From Burkholderiales bacterium (GTDB lineage: Bacteria; Pseudomonadota; Gammaproteobacteria; Burkholderiales; Burkholderiaceae_C): a DNA stretch of 64,000 bases. Shown piece after piece: positions 48,061-56,756 of the stretch. Within the stretch, counting starts at the first letter, position 1, and the number at the start of each line of letters is the position of its first letter. A model generated the notes under the pieces. The model was given only the letters and a program-made list of their open reading frames with translations, was not told where the DNA came from and made no database searches. The DNA lies in contig JACRAZ010000071.1 in the NCBI GenBank assembly GCA_016213205.1, positions 1 to 64,000 on the forward strand, given 5' to 3'. The translations under genes were made by a program, and so were the position numbers.

Positions 48061-49911
48061 TCAGGGTTGGTTCGGCAGGATCACGGTGATGCCCTGGCCG
48101 CTGTAGAGCGCCTCGACCAGCGCGGCCCGGTGCGTGAGCACGCTGCGCTGGTTGATCGAGCCCTTGTCGGTGATCTCGCCGCGGTCGATCGACGGCGGCT
48201 CCTGCATCAGGTGCCAGCGCGCCACCCGCGTGGCGCTGCCGGTGCCGGCGCGCCAGAGGGTGTCGGCCAGCTGCTGGAAGAAGGCCAGCACGGCCGGGTG
48301 GCCCAGCACCTGGGCCGCATCGGCGTGCTCGTCCAGCCCGGCCAGGCGGCGGCATTCGTCCAGGCGCGGGAAGACCAGCGCACCGATCTCGTCGCGGTTG
48401 ATGCCGGCCACCACCACGTCCTGCACGCAGGGGGCGCCCAGCGACACCACCTGTGCCTTCAGTGGCCCCACGCTGACGAAGGTGCCGGTGGAGAGCTTGA
48501 AGTCTTCCGCGATGCGGCCATCGAAACGCAGCCCCTCGCGGAAATCGGCCGGGTTCCACAGCGTCACGGCGTCGCCGGTGCGGTAGAAGCCTTCTTCGTC
48601 GAACGCGGCGGCAGTGAGCTCGGGCTCGCGCCAGTAGCCGGGCATCACGTTGGGGCCGCGGAAGCGCACCTCGGTCTTGTCGCCCATGGGCACCAGCTTC
48701 ACCTCGACCCCCGGGCACGGCAGGCCGATGTGACCGGCCTGCGCATGCGTGCCGACGACGAAGGTGCAGGAGGGCGAGGTCTCGGTCATGCCCAGCCCGG
48801 CCAGCAGGCGCGGTCGTTCGCCCACCGCGGCTTCGGACAGCTGGTCGAACGCGCCCCAGGCCGCCTGCGACAGGCCCGCGCCGCCGCACATGAAGGCCTG
48901 CACGCCCTTGAACAGCGCGTCGCGCAGCGCGGTGTCGCGGCCCATCGCCGAGGCGATCTCCTCGAAGCCCTTGGGCACGTTGAAGTACACCGTGGGCGTG
49001 ATCTCGCGCAGGTTGCGCAGGGTCTCGGTGATGCCCTTGGGCGTGGGCTTGCCCTCGTCGATGTACAGCGTGCCACCGTTGTAGAGCACGATGCCGATGT
49101 TGTGGTTGCCGCCGAAGGTGTGGTTCCAGGGCAACCAGTCCACCAACACCGGGGGTTGGTCGCCCAGGAAAGCCATGCACTGCAGCAGCATCTGCTGGTT
49201 CGAGCACCACATGCGGTTCGTGATCACCACGCCCTTCGGGTGCTTGGTCGAGCCCGAGGTGAACATGAACTTGGCGATGGTGTCGGGCCCCACGGCCGCG
49301 TGCGCGGCGTCGCCGCCGGGGCCTGGCACGGCGGCCAGCAGGCTTGCGAACGGGGTGACGCGCCGGCCCTCGACCGCGCCCTGCGTGACGACGATCTCGA
49401 CATCGGGGTTCACCGCAGCGGCGATCGCCCGCGAGAAAGGCCCGCCCTGCGCCGCGAACACCAGCCCGGGCTGGAGCTTGTCGAGGATGAAGCGCAGCTT
49501 GCCGTAGTCCTGCGCCACCAGCGAATAGGCCGACGAGATGCTGACGTGTGGCACGCCGACCCACAGCGCCCCCAGCGCGAGCGTCAGGTGCTCGAGGTCG
49601 TTGTCCGACAGGATGACCACCGGGCGCTCGACCCCCAGGCCGCGGTCCACCAGCGCCTGGCCCACCGCCCGCACGCGTTGCAGCATCTCGGCGTAGCTGA
49701 TGCGGCGCCACTCGCCGCCCTCGTGCCGCTTGGCGGCGAAGCAGCGATCGGGCACCTGCGTGGCCCACTGCACCAGGCGGTCGGTCAGGCGCGCGGGAAA
49801 CGGCCCCAGCGGCTCGGTGGAGCGCAGCACCATCGTGCCGTCGGCACGCAACTCCTGCGTGGCCGCGATGCAGCCGCCAACGTGCAGCGGGCGGTAGCGC
49901 ACTGCGCTCAT
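48061..49911 (-). CDS. Feruloyl-CoA synthetase-like acyl-CoA ligase
   Basis: This 616-residue AMP-forming ligase has P-loop FMFTSGSTKHPKGVVITN, WLPWNHTFGGNHNIGIVLYN and LAGLGMTETSPSCTF. Its C-terminal catalytic part contains EDFKLSTGTFVSVGPLKAQVV. Length and motifs match bacterial feruloyl-CoA synthetases of the Fcs type. It likely activates a hydroxycinnamate, phenylpropanoid or similar acid with CoA. Its ATG overlaps the enoyl-CoA hydratase stop (ATGA). No vanillin dehydrogenase is present, so the classic ferulate-to-vanillin route is not evident. Confidence 0.88.
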   Translation of the reverse strand: MSAVRYRPLHVGGCIAATQELRADGTMVLRSTEPLGPFPARLTDRLVQWATQVPDRCFAAKRHEGGEWRRISYAEMLQRVRAVGQALVDRGLGVERPVVILSDNDLEHLTLALGALWVGVPHVSISSAYSLVAQDYGKLRFILDKLQPGLVFAAQGGPFSRAIAAAVNPDVEIVVTQGAVEGRRVTPFASLLAAVPGPGGDAAHAAVGPDTIAKFMFTSGSTKHPKGVVITNRMWCSNQQMLLQCMAFLGDQPPVLVDWLPWNHTFGGNHNIGIVLYNGGTLYIDEGKPTPKGITETLRNLREITPTVYFNVPKGFEEIASAMGRDTALRDALFKGVQAFMCGGAGLSQAAWGAFDQLSEAAVGERPRLLAGLGMTETSPSCTFVVGTHAQAGHIGLPCPGVEVKLVPMGDKTEVRFRGPNVMPGYWREPELTAAAFDEEGFYRTGDAVTLWNPADFREGLRFDGRIAEDFKLSTGTFVSVGPLKAQVVSLGAPCVQDVVVAGINRDEIGALVFPRLDECRRLAGLDEHADAAQVLGHPAVLAFFQQLADTLWRAGTGSATRVARWHLMQEPPSIDRGEITDKGSINQRSVLTHRAALVEALYSGQGITVILPNQP

Positions 49912-50720
49912 GGCTGCTTGACCACCTTGCCCGCCCGGCCTTCGAGGAAGGCACGCAGGCGTTCCTTGGCCTCGGGCGTGCTCTCGGCGACGGCCGCCAT
50001 CAGTGATTCGGTGAACAGGCCTTCGGATTGCGATTGATCGGCAATGCGTGGCAGCGCCTGCGTGACCGCAAAGTTCGACAACGGTGCGTTCTGCGCAATG
50101 CGCTGCGCCAGCGCCACGCCGCGCGCCAGGCCTTCGCCCTCGCCCACCAGGTACTGCGCCAGCCCGCAGGCCTGGCCCTCCTGCGCGTCGTACACGCGTC
50201 CGGTCAGCATCATGTCGGTCATGCGGGCCACGCCGATCAGCCGCGGGATGCGCGCCGAGCCGCCGCCACCCACGAAGAGGCCCCGCTGGCCTTCCGGCAG
50301 GCCGTAGTAGGTGCTGGCCTCGGCAACGCGGATGTGGCAGGACGAGGCCAGTTCGAGCCCGCCGCCCACGACTGCGCCGTGCAGCACCGCCACCACCGGC
50401 ACCCGGCCGAACTGGATCTGGTCGAAGGCCGCATGCCACATGCGCGAGTGCAGCACGCCCTCGCCCACGTCGCGTTCCATCAGCTCGGACAGGTCGAGCC
50501 CGGCGCAGAAATGGTCGCCCTCGCCGCTGATCACCGCCGCGCGCACGCCCTCGGGCAGGTTGATGAAGGTGGTGTGCAGTTGCTGGATCAGCGTGTCGGA
50601 CAGGGCATTGCGCTTGGCCGGGCGCGCCAGGCGCACATGCAGCACGGCGCCCGCCTGGCTGATCTGCAGCAGATCCAGCGTGGCCAGCAGGCCGCCAGCA
50701 GGGGTGAATTCGGCCGTCAT
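49908..50720 (-). CDS. Enoyl-CoA hydratase/isomerase family protein
   Basis: This 270-residue crotonase-fold protein has the oxyanion-hole segments DHFCAGLDLSELME and HGAVVGGGLELASSC, and the substrate region YYGLPEGQRGLFVGGGGSA with a Glu at the usual catalytic position. It should add water to the 2,3-double bond of an acyl-CoA. It is the first gene of the minus-strand fcs-like/SDR run and divergent from the thiolase/CoA-transferase operon. ATG 50720 is chosen over an adjacent TTG. Confidence 0.9.
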   Translation of the reverse strand: MTAEFTPAGGLLATLDLLQISQAGAVLHVRLARPAKRNALSDTLIQQLHTTFINLPEGVRAAVISGEGDHFCAGLDLSELMERDVGEGVLHSRMWHAAFDQIQFGRVPVVAVLHGAVVGGGLELASSCHIRVAEASTYYGLPEGQRGLFVGGGGSARIPRLIGVARMTDMMLTGRVYDAQEGQACGLAQYLVGEGEGLARGVALAQRIAQNAPLSNFAVTQALPRIADQSQSEGLFTESLMAAVAESTPEAKERLRAFLEGRAGKVVKQP

Positions 50721-50908
50721 CAAGTGCCTCGTTTAGTTTCTGGTCTGAATTAAATTTTCGGAACGGATGATGCGCCATGCGTCGAATCAGCACAAGAGAT
50801 CCCAAGCATGTCTAGGGTTTTCACTGAGCGCGGTTTGCTTCTTTGATTCACATACTGAAGAATATGAACCATCGGCCGAGCACCCTGCCCGGCCCCCAGG
50901 AGCCCACG
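50721..50908. promoter_or_regulatory. Divergent promoter region of the aryl-CoA island
   Basis: This 188-base gap separates the hydratase/ligase operon (minus) and the thiolase/CoA-transferase operon (plus). It is unusually AT-rich for this genome around 50743-50765 and 50825-50870, as expected for promoters. AGGAG lies eight bases before the thiolase ATG. It also contains the dyad at 50847-50868. Confidence 0.6.
50847..50868. promoter_or_regulatory. Imperfect dyad, candidate MarR-type operator
   Basis: TTCACATA-CTGAAG-AATATGAA is symmetric at 8 of 11 base pairs and of the length and AT content typical of MarR operators. It lies 41 bases before the thiolase ATG. The MarR regulator encoded at 41527-42084 is the obvious candidate; no second copy was found near the transporter genes. 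Confidence 0.35.
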
Positions 50909-52114
50909 ATGAACGCCTTCATGCCCTATGGCATCTACTGGTCCACGCCATTCGCCAAGTGGCAGGGCTCGATCGCCCACCTCACCGCGGTGCGCCTGGC
51001 GGCGGTGGTGGGCAAACAGGCACTGGCCGACCGCAAGGTGCCGCTGGAGCACATCGACCTGGGGCTGCTGGGCCTCACCAACCCGCAGAAGGGCAGCTTC
51101 TACGGCCTGCCCTGGCTCACCGGCATGATGGGCATCGACCGCGTGGCCGGCCCCACGGTGCAGCAGGCCTGCGCCACCAGCGTGCGCGCGATGCAGATGG
51201 CGGCCCAGGAAGTGATGTGCGGTACCGCGCGCTGCGCGCTGCTGGTGATGTGCGACCGGCAGTCCAACGGCCCGGTGGTCTACTACCCCGACCCCACCGG
51301 CCCCGGCGGCTACGGCATCACCGAGCACTGGGTGCCCGACAACATGGCGCACGACCCCTATGCCGGCAATCCGATGCTGGTGACCGGCGAGAACGTGGCC
51401 GCGCGCTACGGCATCACCACCGCCGAGCAGCATGCGCTGAAGCTGCACCGCCATGAGCAGTACCAGGCCGCGCTGGCTGACGACCGCGCCTTCCAGCGCA
51501 GGTACATGGTCGAGGTGCCGATCACCGACGCCAAGTTCCGCAAGCAGACCGGCGTGCTGGCCGCCGACGAAGGCATCTTCCCCACCACCGCCGAGGGCCT
51601 GGCGCGGCTGAAGCCGGTGAAGGAAGGCGGCACCATCACCTTCGGCGCGCAAACCCACCCGGCCGACGGCAATGCCGGCGCCATCATCACCACGCGCGCG
51701 CTGGCCCGCGAACTGGCCACCGATGCCGGCATCGAGGTCGAGATCCTCGGCTTCGGCATGGCCCGTGTCGACAAGGGCTACATGCCCGCGGCGCCGGCGC
51801 CAGCGGCGCTCAATGCGGTGCGCCAGGCCGGCCTCGAGTTCAAGCAGATCGACGCGATCAAGACCCACAACCCCTTCGCGGTGAACGACATCGCGCTGGC
51901 GCGCGACACCGGCTTCGCGTGGGAGAAGATGAACAACTACGGCAGCTCGATCATCTGGGGCCACCCGCAGGGCCCCACCGGGCTGCGCGGCGTGATCGAG
52001 CTGGTCGAGGAACTGGTGCTGCGCGGCGGCGGCATCGGCCTGTTCACCGGCTGCGCCGCCGGCGACACCGGCCTGGCCACCGTGGTCCGCGTGACCGATG
52101 CGCGCGCCCGCTGA
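50909..52114 (+). CDS. Thiolase-family acyltransferase of the aryl-CoA island
   Basis: This 401-residue thiolase-fold protein has the nucleophilic Cys88 in QQACATSVRAMQ, the His-containing WGHPQGPTGLRG and the second Cys in FTGCAAGDTGLATVV. The N-terminus (MPYGIYWSTPFAKWQGS) is atypical, beginning without the usual VGAVRTP block, and the CxGGG loop is replaced by CAAGDTG. It should cleave or form a 3-oxoacyl-CoA. It is the first gene of a three-gene operon with a CoA transferase and a second, conventional thiolase. Confidence 0.87.
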   Translation: MNAFMPYGIYWSTPFAKWQGSIAHLTAVRLAAVVGKQALADRKVPLEHIDLGLLGLTNPQKGSFYGLPWLTGMMGIDRVAGPTVQQACATSVRAMQMAAQEVMCGTARCALLVMCDRQSNGPVVYYPDPTGPGGYGITEHWVPDNMAHDPYAGNPMLVTGENVAARYGITTAEQHALKLHRHEQYQAALADDRAFQRRYMVEVPITDAKFRKQTGVLAADEGIFPTTAEGLARLKPVKEGGTITFGAQTHPADGNAGAIITTRALARELATDAGIEVEILGFGMARVDKGYMPAAPAPAALNAVRQAGLEFKQIDAIKTHNPFAVNDIALARDTGFAWEKMNNYGSSIIWGHPQGPTGLRGVIELVEELVLRGGGIGLFTGCAAGDTGLATVVRVTDARAR

Positions 52115-52142
52115 ACAACGCTCAAACGAGCTGGAGAACCGC

Positions 52143-53702
52143 ATGAAAGTGATCAGCCCCGACGAGGTCGGCGCACTCATCCAGGACGACGCCACCATCT
52201 TCCTCGGCGGCCTGGCCATCACCAGCCTGCCCGAAGAAGTGCTGCAGGGCCTGGAGCGCAGCTTCCTGGCCAGCGGCCACCCGCGCAACCTCACCACCTG
52301 GGCCTGCGGTGCGGTGGGCAACTCGGGTGAAGCAGGCATGAAGCACTTTGCCCACCCGGGCATGATCAAGCGCGTGATCGCCGGCCACTTCGGCCAGACC
52401 GGCAAGGAGATGATGAAGATGGTCTTCGACGGCGAGGTCGAGGCCTACAACTTCCCGCAGGGCTCGCTCTCGCACCTGACGCGGCAGATCGCCAACCATT
52501 CGCCCGGCGTGCTGACCAAGGTGGGCCTGGGCACCTTCGTCGACCCGCGGCTCGAGGGCGGCAAGATGAACAGCCGCTCCACCGAAGACCTGGTCAAGCT
52601 GGTGCAGTTCGACGGCGAGGAATGGCTGTACTACCCCGCACCGCGCATCGACGTGGCCATCATCCGCGGCACCGTGGCCGACGAGCGCGGCAACCTCACG
52701 CTGGACAAGGAAGGCGTGCTGCTGGAGCAGCTGGCCATTGCGCAGGCCGCCAAGCGCTGGGGCGGCATCGTCATTGCGCAGGTGGAGCGCATCGTCAAGG
52801 CCGGCAGCCTGCACCCCAAGGCGGTGAAGGTGCCCGGCCTGGTGGTGGACTACGTGGTGATCGGCCAGCCCGAGAACCACATGCAGACCATCACCACCCA
52901 GTACAACCCCGCGCTGTGCGGCGACGTGCAGGTGCCCACCGGCAGCCTCACGCCGATGCCGCTGGACGAGCGCAAGGTGATCGCGCGGCGCGCGGCGCTG
53001 GAGATCAAGCCTGGCGCCATCACCAACCTGGGCATCGGCATCCCGGCGGGCATTCCCACCGTGGCGGCCGAGGAAGGCGTGGCCGACCTGCTGACGCTGT
53101 CGATCGAGAGCGGCGTGAACGGCGGCATCCCGGCCCAGGGCGGCGACTTCGGCCTGGCCTACAACGCCGAGAGCATCATCGAACAGAGCGCGCAGTTCGA
53201 TTTCTACGACGGCGGCGGCCTGGACGCCAGCTTCCTGGGTCTGGCGCAGACCGACGTGCACGGCAACGTGAACGTCAGCAAGTTCAACGGCCGGCCGGTG
53301 GGCTGCGGCGGCTTCGTCAACATCACCCGCGCCACCAAGAAGCTGGTGTTCTGCGGCACCTTCACCGCTGGCGGGCTCGATGTGCAGGTGGGCGATGGCA
53401 AGCTCACGATCAAGCAGGACGGCCGCTCGCGCAAGTTCATCGAGCAGGTGGAGCAGGTCACCTTCAATGGCCATGACGCGGCACTGCGCCAACAGCAGGT
53501 GGTGTTCGTCACCGAACGCGCGGTGTTCCACCTGCGTGAAGACGGGCTGGAACTCACCGAAGTGGCGCCCGGCATCGACATCGAGCGCGACGTGCTCGCG
53601 CACATGGGTTTCAAGCCGATCATCAAGGATGTGAAGACCATGGACCCGGGCATCTTCAGCGAACGCTGGGGCGGCCTGGCGGCGCTGAAGGACCACGCAT
53701 GA
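52143..53702 (+). CDS. 3-oxoacid/acyl CoA-transferase, fused alpha-beta subunits
   Basis: This 519-residue single-chain class I CoA transferase has an alpha half (about 1-265; IFLGGLAITSLPEEV, VIAGHFGQTGKEM) and a beta half (about 290-519; ITNLGIGIPAGIPT). The catalytic glutamate, Glu322, sits in SIESGVNGG. It moves CoA between an acyl-CoA and a free acid, here perhaps from succinyl- or acetyl-CoA to the pathway acid. It lies 28 bases after the first thiolase and overlaps the second by four bases (ATGA). Confidence 0.9.
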   Translation: MKVISPDEVGALIQDDATIFLGGLAITSLPEEVLQGLERSFLASGHPRNLTTWACGAVGNSGEAGMKHFAHPGMIKRVIAGHFGQTGKEMMKMVFDGEVEAYNFPQGSLSHLTRQIANHSPGVLTKVGLGTFVDPRLEGGKMNSRSTEDLVKLVQFDGEEWLYYPAPRIDVAIIRGTVADERGNLTLDKEGVLLEQLAIAQAAKRWGGIVIAQVERIVKAGSLHPKAVKVPGLVVDYVVIGQPENHMQTITTQYNPALCGDVQVPTGSLTPMPLDERKVIARRAALEIKPGAITNLGIGIPAGIPTVAAEEGVADLLTLSIESGVNGGIPAQGGDFGLAYNAESIIEQSAQFDFYDGGGLDASFLGLAQTDVHGNVNVSKFNGRPVGCGGFVNITRATKKLVFCGTFTAGGLDVQVGDGKLTIKQDGRSRKFIEQVEQVTFNGHDAALRQQQVVFVTERAVFHLREDGLELTEVAPGIDIERDVLAHMGFKPIIKDVKTMDPGIFSERWGGLAALKDHA

Positions 53703-54946
53703 ACACCCTGGGTTTCTCGGCCGCGTTCGACGACATCTGGATCGTCGACGGTGTGCGCACGCCCTTCATCGACTACTGCGGCGCGCTGGGCGCGATCTCG
53801 CCCACGGACCTGGGCATCAAGGTCGCCCGCGCGGCGCTCGAGCGCGCGGGGCTGCAGGGCACCGACATTGGCTCGGTGATCACCGGCTCGATGGCCCAGG
53901 CCGACTTCGACGCCTTCGTGCTGCCGCGCCACATCGGCCTGTATGCCGGCGTGCCGATCGAAGTGCCGGCGATCCTGGCCGGGCGAATCTGCGGTACCGG
54001 CTTCGAGCTGTTCCGCCAGGCCGCCGACCAGATCACTTTGGGCTATGCCGAGAGCGCGCTGGTGGTGGGCGCCGAATCGATGACACGCAACCCGATCGCC
54101 GCCTACACCCACCGCACCGGCTTCAAGCTGGGCGCGCCGGTGGCCTTCAAGGACTTCCTCTGGGAAGCGCTGGACGACCCCGCGGCGCAGGTCTCGATGA
54201 TCCAGACTGCCGAGAACCTGGCCAAGCAATACGGCATCCAGCGCGAGGAGGTCGATGCCTTCGCGGCCCTGTCGTTTGAGCGTGCGTTGGCGGCCCAGGC
54301 GGCCGGTCGGCTGGCCGAGGAGATCGTGCCGGTGCGCAGCGAAAGCTTCACGCTGCAGGGCTACCAGCCCCGCGGCATCCAGCTGCCGGGCAAGGTGGCG
54401 CAGCTCGAGGCGGACAGCCACCCGCGGCCCAGCCCGATCGAGTCGCTGGCGAAGCTGCGCACGGTTTACCCCGGTGGCGTGCAGACGGCCGGCAACAGCT
54501 CGGCGCTGGTGGATGGGGCCGCAGCGGCGGTGGTGGCCGGTGGCGCGTTCGTGCGGGCACGGGGCAGCCAACCGCTGGCCCGCCTGCGCGGCGCCGCGGC
54601 TGCGGGCGTGCCGCCGGAGATCATGGGCATCGGCCCGGCCCCGGCCATCCGCGCGCTGCTGGCGCGCTGCGGCCTGACGCTGGCGGACATTGCGCTGGTC
54701 GAGATCAACGAGGCCCAGGGCGCGCAGATCGTGGCCTGCGAGCGCGAGCTGGGGCTGGACCGGGATCGGCTCAACGTGAACGGCGGCGCCATCGCGCTGG
54801 GCCATCCGCTGGCAGCCACCGGCGTGCGGCTGACGATCACCGTGGCCAAGGAACTGAAGCGCCGCGGCCAACGCTACGGCATCAGCGCCGCCTGCGTGGG
54901 TGGCGGCCAGGGCATGGCCCTGCTGGTGGAAAACACCGAGGCCTGA
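53699..54946 (+). CDS. Acetyl-CoA acyltransferase (thiolase)
   Basis: This 415-residue thiolase starts IVDGVRTPFIDYCGALG and has nucleophile Cys98 in GRICGTGFE, VNGGAIALGHPLAATG with the catalytic His, and CVGGGQG at the C-terminus. It should split a 3-oxoacyl-CoA with CoA to give acetyl-CoA and a shortened acyl-CoA. Its overlap with the CoA-transferase gene implies coupled expression. Two thiolases of different subtypes in one operon suggest two successive cleavages or different chain stages. Confidence 0.92.
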   Translation: MNTLGFSAAFDDIWIVDGVRTPFIDYCGALGAISPTDLGIKVARAALERAGLQGTDIGSVITGSMAQADFDAFVLPRHIGLYAGVPIEVPAILAGRICGTGFELFRQAADQITLGYAESALVVGAESMTRNPIAAYTHRTGFKLGAPVAFKDFLWEALDDPAAQVSMIQTAENLAKQYGIQREEVDAFAALSFERALAAQAAGRLAEEIVPVRSESFTLQGYQPRGIQLPGKVAQLEADSHPRPSPIESLAKLRTVYPGGVQTAGNSSALVDGAAAAVVAGGAFVRARGSQPLARLRGAAAAGVPPEIMGIGPAPAIRALLARCGLTLADIALVEINEAQGAQIVACERELGLDRDRLNVNGGAIALGHPLAATGVRLTITVAKELKRRGQRYGISAACVGGGQGMALLVENTEA

Positions 54947-54977
54947 GCGCAACGCAGGCACGGCAGGCCCACAAAGC

Positions 54978-55014
54978 AAAACCCCGGTGCCGCAATCTGC
55001 TGCACCGGGGTTTT
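54978..55014. terminator. Bidirectional intrinsic terminator
   Basis: AAACCCCGGTGC and GCACCGGGGTTT are perfect complements around an 11-base loop, with A-rich sequence on the left and TTTT on the right. It can end both the plus-strand thiolase operon and the minus-strand tRNA transcript that converge here. Confidence 0.85.
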
Positions 55015-55018
55015 CGTT

Positions 55019-55094
55019 TGGCGTCCCCTAGGGGATTCGAACCCCTGTAATCACCGTGAAAGGGTGGTGTCCTAGGCCTCTAGACGAAGGGGAC
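55019..55094 (-). tRNA. tRNA-Glu (anticodon TTC)
   Basis: The minus strand folds as a tRNA: acceptor stem GTCCCCT with AGGGGAC, anticodon loop CTTTCAC with TTC, T-loop GGTTCGAATCC, discriminator G and an encoded CCA. It lies 40 bases after tRNA-Ala on the same transcript and close to gltX, whose product charges it. Confidence 0.96.
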
Positions 55095-55134
55095 TGAAAC
55101 CTTCACCGACTTGAACAGCGCCACCTTGAAATCT

Positions 55135-55210
<76 letters not shown>

Positions 55211-55249
55211 GATGTGATTCGTGAGCCGCGCTGTTCAAGCGAGTCCATG

Positions 55250-55277
55250 ACTATAGCATAGCTCGAACGTGCTGCAA
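55250..55277 (-). promoter_or_regulatory. Probable sigma-70 promoter for the tRNA-Ala/tRNA-Glu pair
   Basis: On the minus strand TTGCAG (55277-55272) and TATAGT (55255-55250) are 16 bases apart. The -10 overlaps the gltX stop codon, so the promoter lies in the last codons of gltX. A start about seven bases later would leave a leader of about 35 bases before tRNA-Ala. Confidence 0.6.
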
Positions 55278-56684
55278 CCGGTCGAGCACAGTTTCACGGT
55301 CGAACAGTGCCAGCACCGCGTCGACGGAGGGCGTCTGCGCACGGCCGCACACCAGCACCCGCACCGGAATCGCCAACTGCGGCATCTTGATCTTGTGCTC
55401 GGCGATGGTGTCCTTGATCGCCTGCCCGATGGCCGTCTTGTCCCAGTCGATCGCCGCCAGGCGGTCACGCAGGGCCACCAGCGCCGGGCGCACGGCGTCC
55501 GTGAGGTGTGTCGCCAGATCCTGCTCGGCCGGGGTCACCGGCACCTGGAACATCTCCAGCCAATCCGCCAGTTCGACCACCGTGGTGCAACGGTCCTTGA
55601 ACAGGGCGCAGCGTGCCGCCATGCGTTCGTCGGCCGAGGCCTGAATGCCACGCGTGGCCAGTTGCGCACGCACCAGATCGGCCAGCCGTCTGTCATCGGC
55701 CTGCTTGATGTACTGCGCATTCACCCAGGCCAGCTTGGCCGGGTCCCATTGCGCCGGGCTGCGGGACAGATGGCTGCCATCGAACCAGGCCACCATCTGG
55801 TCGCGCGAGAAGATCTCCTCGTCGCCATGGCTCCAGCCCAGCCGGGCCAGGTAGTTCAGCATTGCCTCGGGCAGGTAGCCGGCTTCCTCGTAGGCCGTGA
55901 CACTCACGGCACCGCGACGCTTGGAGAGCTTCAGGCCGTCATCGCCCAGGATGATGGGGCAATGCCCGAAGCGCGGCAGCGGCGCCCCGAGGGCCTGGAA
56001 GATGTTGATCTGCCAGGGCGTGTTGTTCACGTGCTCGTCGCCGCGGAAGACGTGGGTGATGCCCATGTCCCAGTCGTCCACCACCACCGCGAAGTTGTAG
56101 GTCGGCACGCCGAGTGCGTCACCGGCCGCCCCCTCCTGGGGTGGGCGCAGGATGATCAGGTCGTCGATCTCCTGGTTCGCGATGCTGATCGGCCCCTTGA
56201 CCAGGTCGTCCCAGGTCACCACGCCGTCACGCGGGTTGCGAAAGCGCACGACTGGGCGCACGCCCTCAGGAACCGGCGGCAGTTGCTTGCCGGGCTCGGG
56301 CCGCCAGCGGCCGTCGTAGTGGGTCTTCTCGCCACGTTCGCGCTGGGCCTCGCGCATCGTGTCCAGTTCGGTCGGCGTGCAGTAGCACCGGTAGGCGGTG
56401 CCGGCGGCGATCATCTGCTCCACCACGGCCTGGTAACGCGCCAGGCGCTGCATCTGGTAGATCGGGCCCTCGTCGTAGTCCAGACCCAGCCACTTCATCG
56501 ACGCGATGATCTGGTCGACCGAGTCCTGTGTCGACCGCGCGACGTCGGTGTCCTCGATGCGCAGCACGAACTGCCCGCCGTGGTGGCGCGCGTAGGCCCA
56601 GGAGTACAGCGCTGTGCGTGCGGTGCCCAGGTGGAGGAAGCCCGTCGGGGACGGGGCAATGCGGGTGCGGATCGTCTGGCTCAT
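55251..56684 (-). CDS. gltX: Glutamyl-tRNA synthetase GltX
   Basis: This 477-residue class I aminoacyl-tRNA synthetase charges tRNA-Glu. It has the HIGH-type site [15 protein letters not shown] (about 12-26), the KMSKS-type KLSKRRGAV (about 258-266) and a C-terminal anticodon-binding domain. Length is typical of the non-discriminating/GluRS family of proteobacteria. tRNA-Glu lies just downstream. It follows purF by 72 bases, where metZ is often found in relatives. Confidence 0.97.
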   Translation of the reverse strand: MSQTIRTRIAPSPTGFLHLGTARTALYSWAYARHHGGQFVLRIEDTDVARSTQDSVDQIIASMKWLGLDYDEGPIYQMQRLARYQAVVEQMIAAGTAYRCYCTPTELDTMREAQRERGEKTHYDGRWRPEPGKQLPPVPEGVRPVVRFRNPRDGVVTWDDLVKGPISIANQEIDDLIILRPPQEGAAGDALGVPTYNFAVVVDDWDMGITHVFRGDEHVNNTPWQINIFQALGAPLPRFGHCPIILGDDGLKLSKRRGAVSVTAYEEAGYLPEAMLNYLARLGWSHGDEEIFSRDQMVAWFDGSHLSRSPAQWDPAKLAWVNAQYIKQADDRRLADLVRAQLATRGIQASADERMAARCALFKDRCTTVVELADWLEMFQVPVTPAEQDLATHLTDAVRPALVALRDRLAAIDWDKTAIGQAIKDTIAEHKIKMPQLAIPVRVLVCGRAQTPSVDAVLALFDRETVLDRLQHVRAML

Positions 56685-56756
56685 GGTTCGGGTCGGAGTC
56701 GGCGCGTTCCGGCGCTCTGCAAGGGTGTTCGGCCGCTGGGTTTGGCGGTGCGGGGC

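Noticed and set aside
48061-49911. Naming the ligand gene fcs and the hydratase ech with a ferulate-to-vanillin pathway
   Set aside because: No vanillin dehydrogenase is present and the neighbours (SDR, thiolases, CoA transferase) suggest beta-oxidation-like chemistry, so a specific substrate is not supported.
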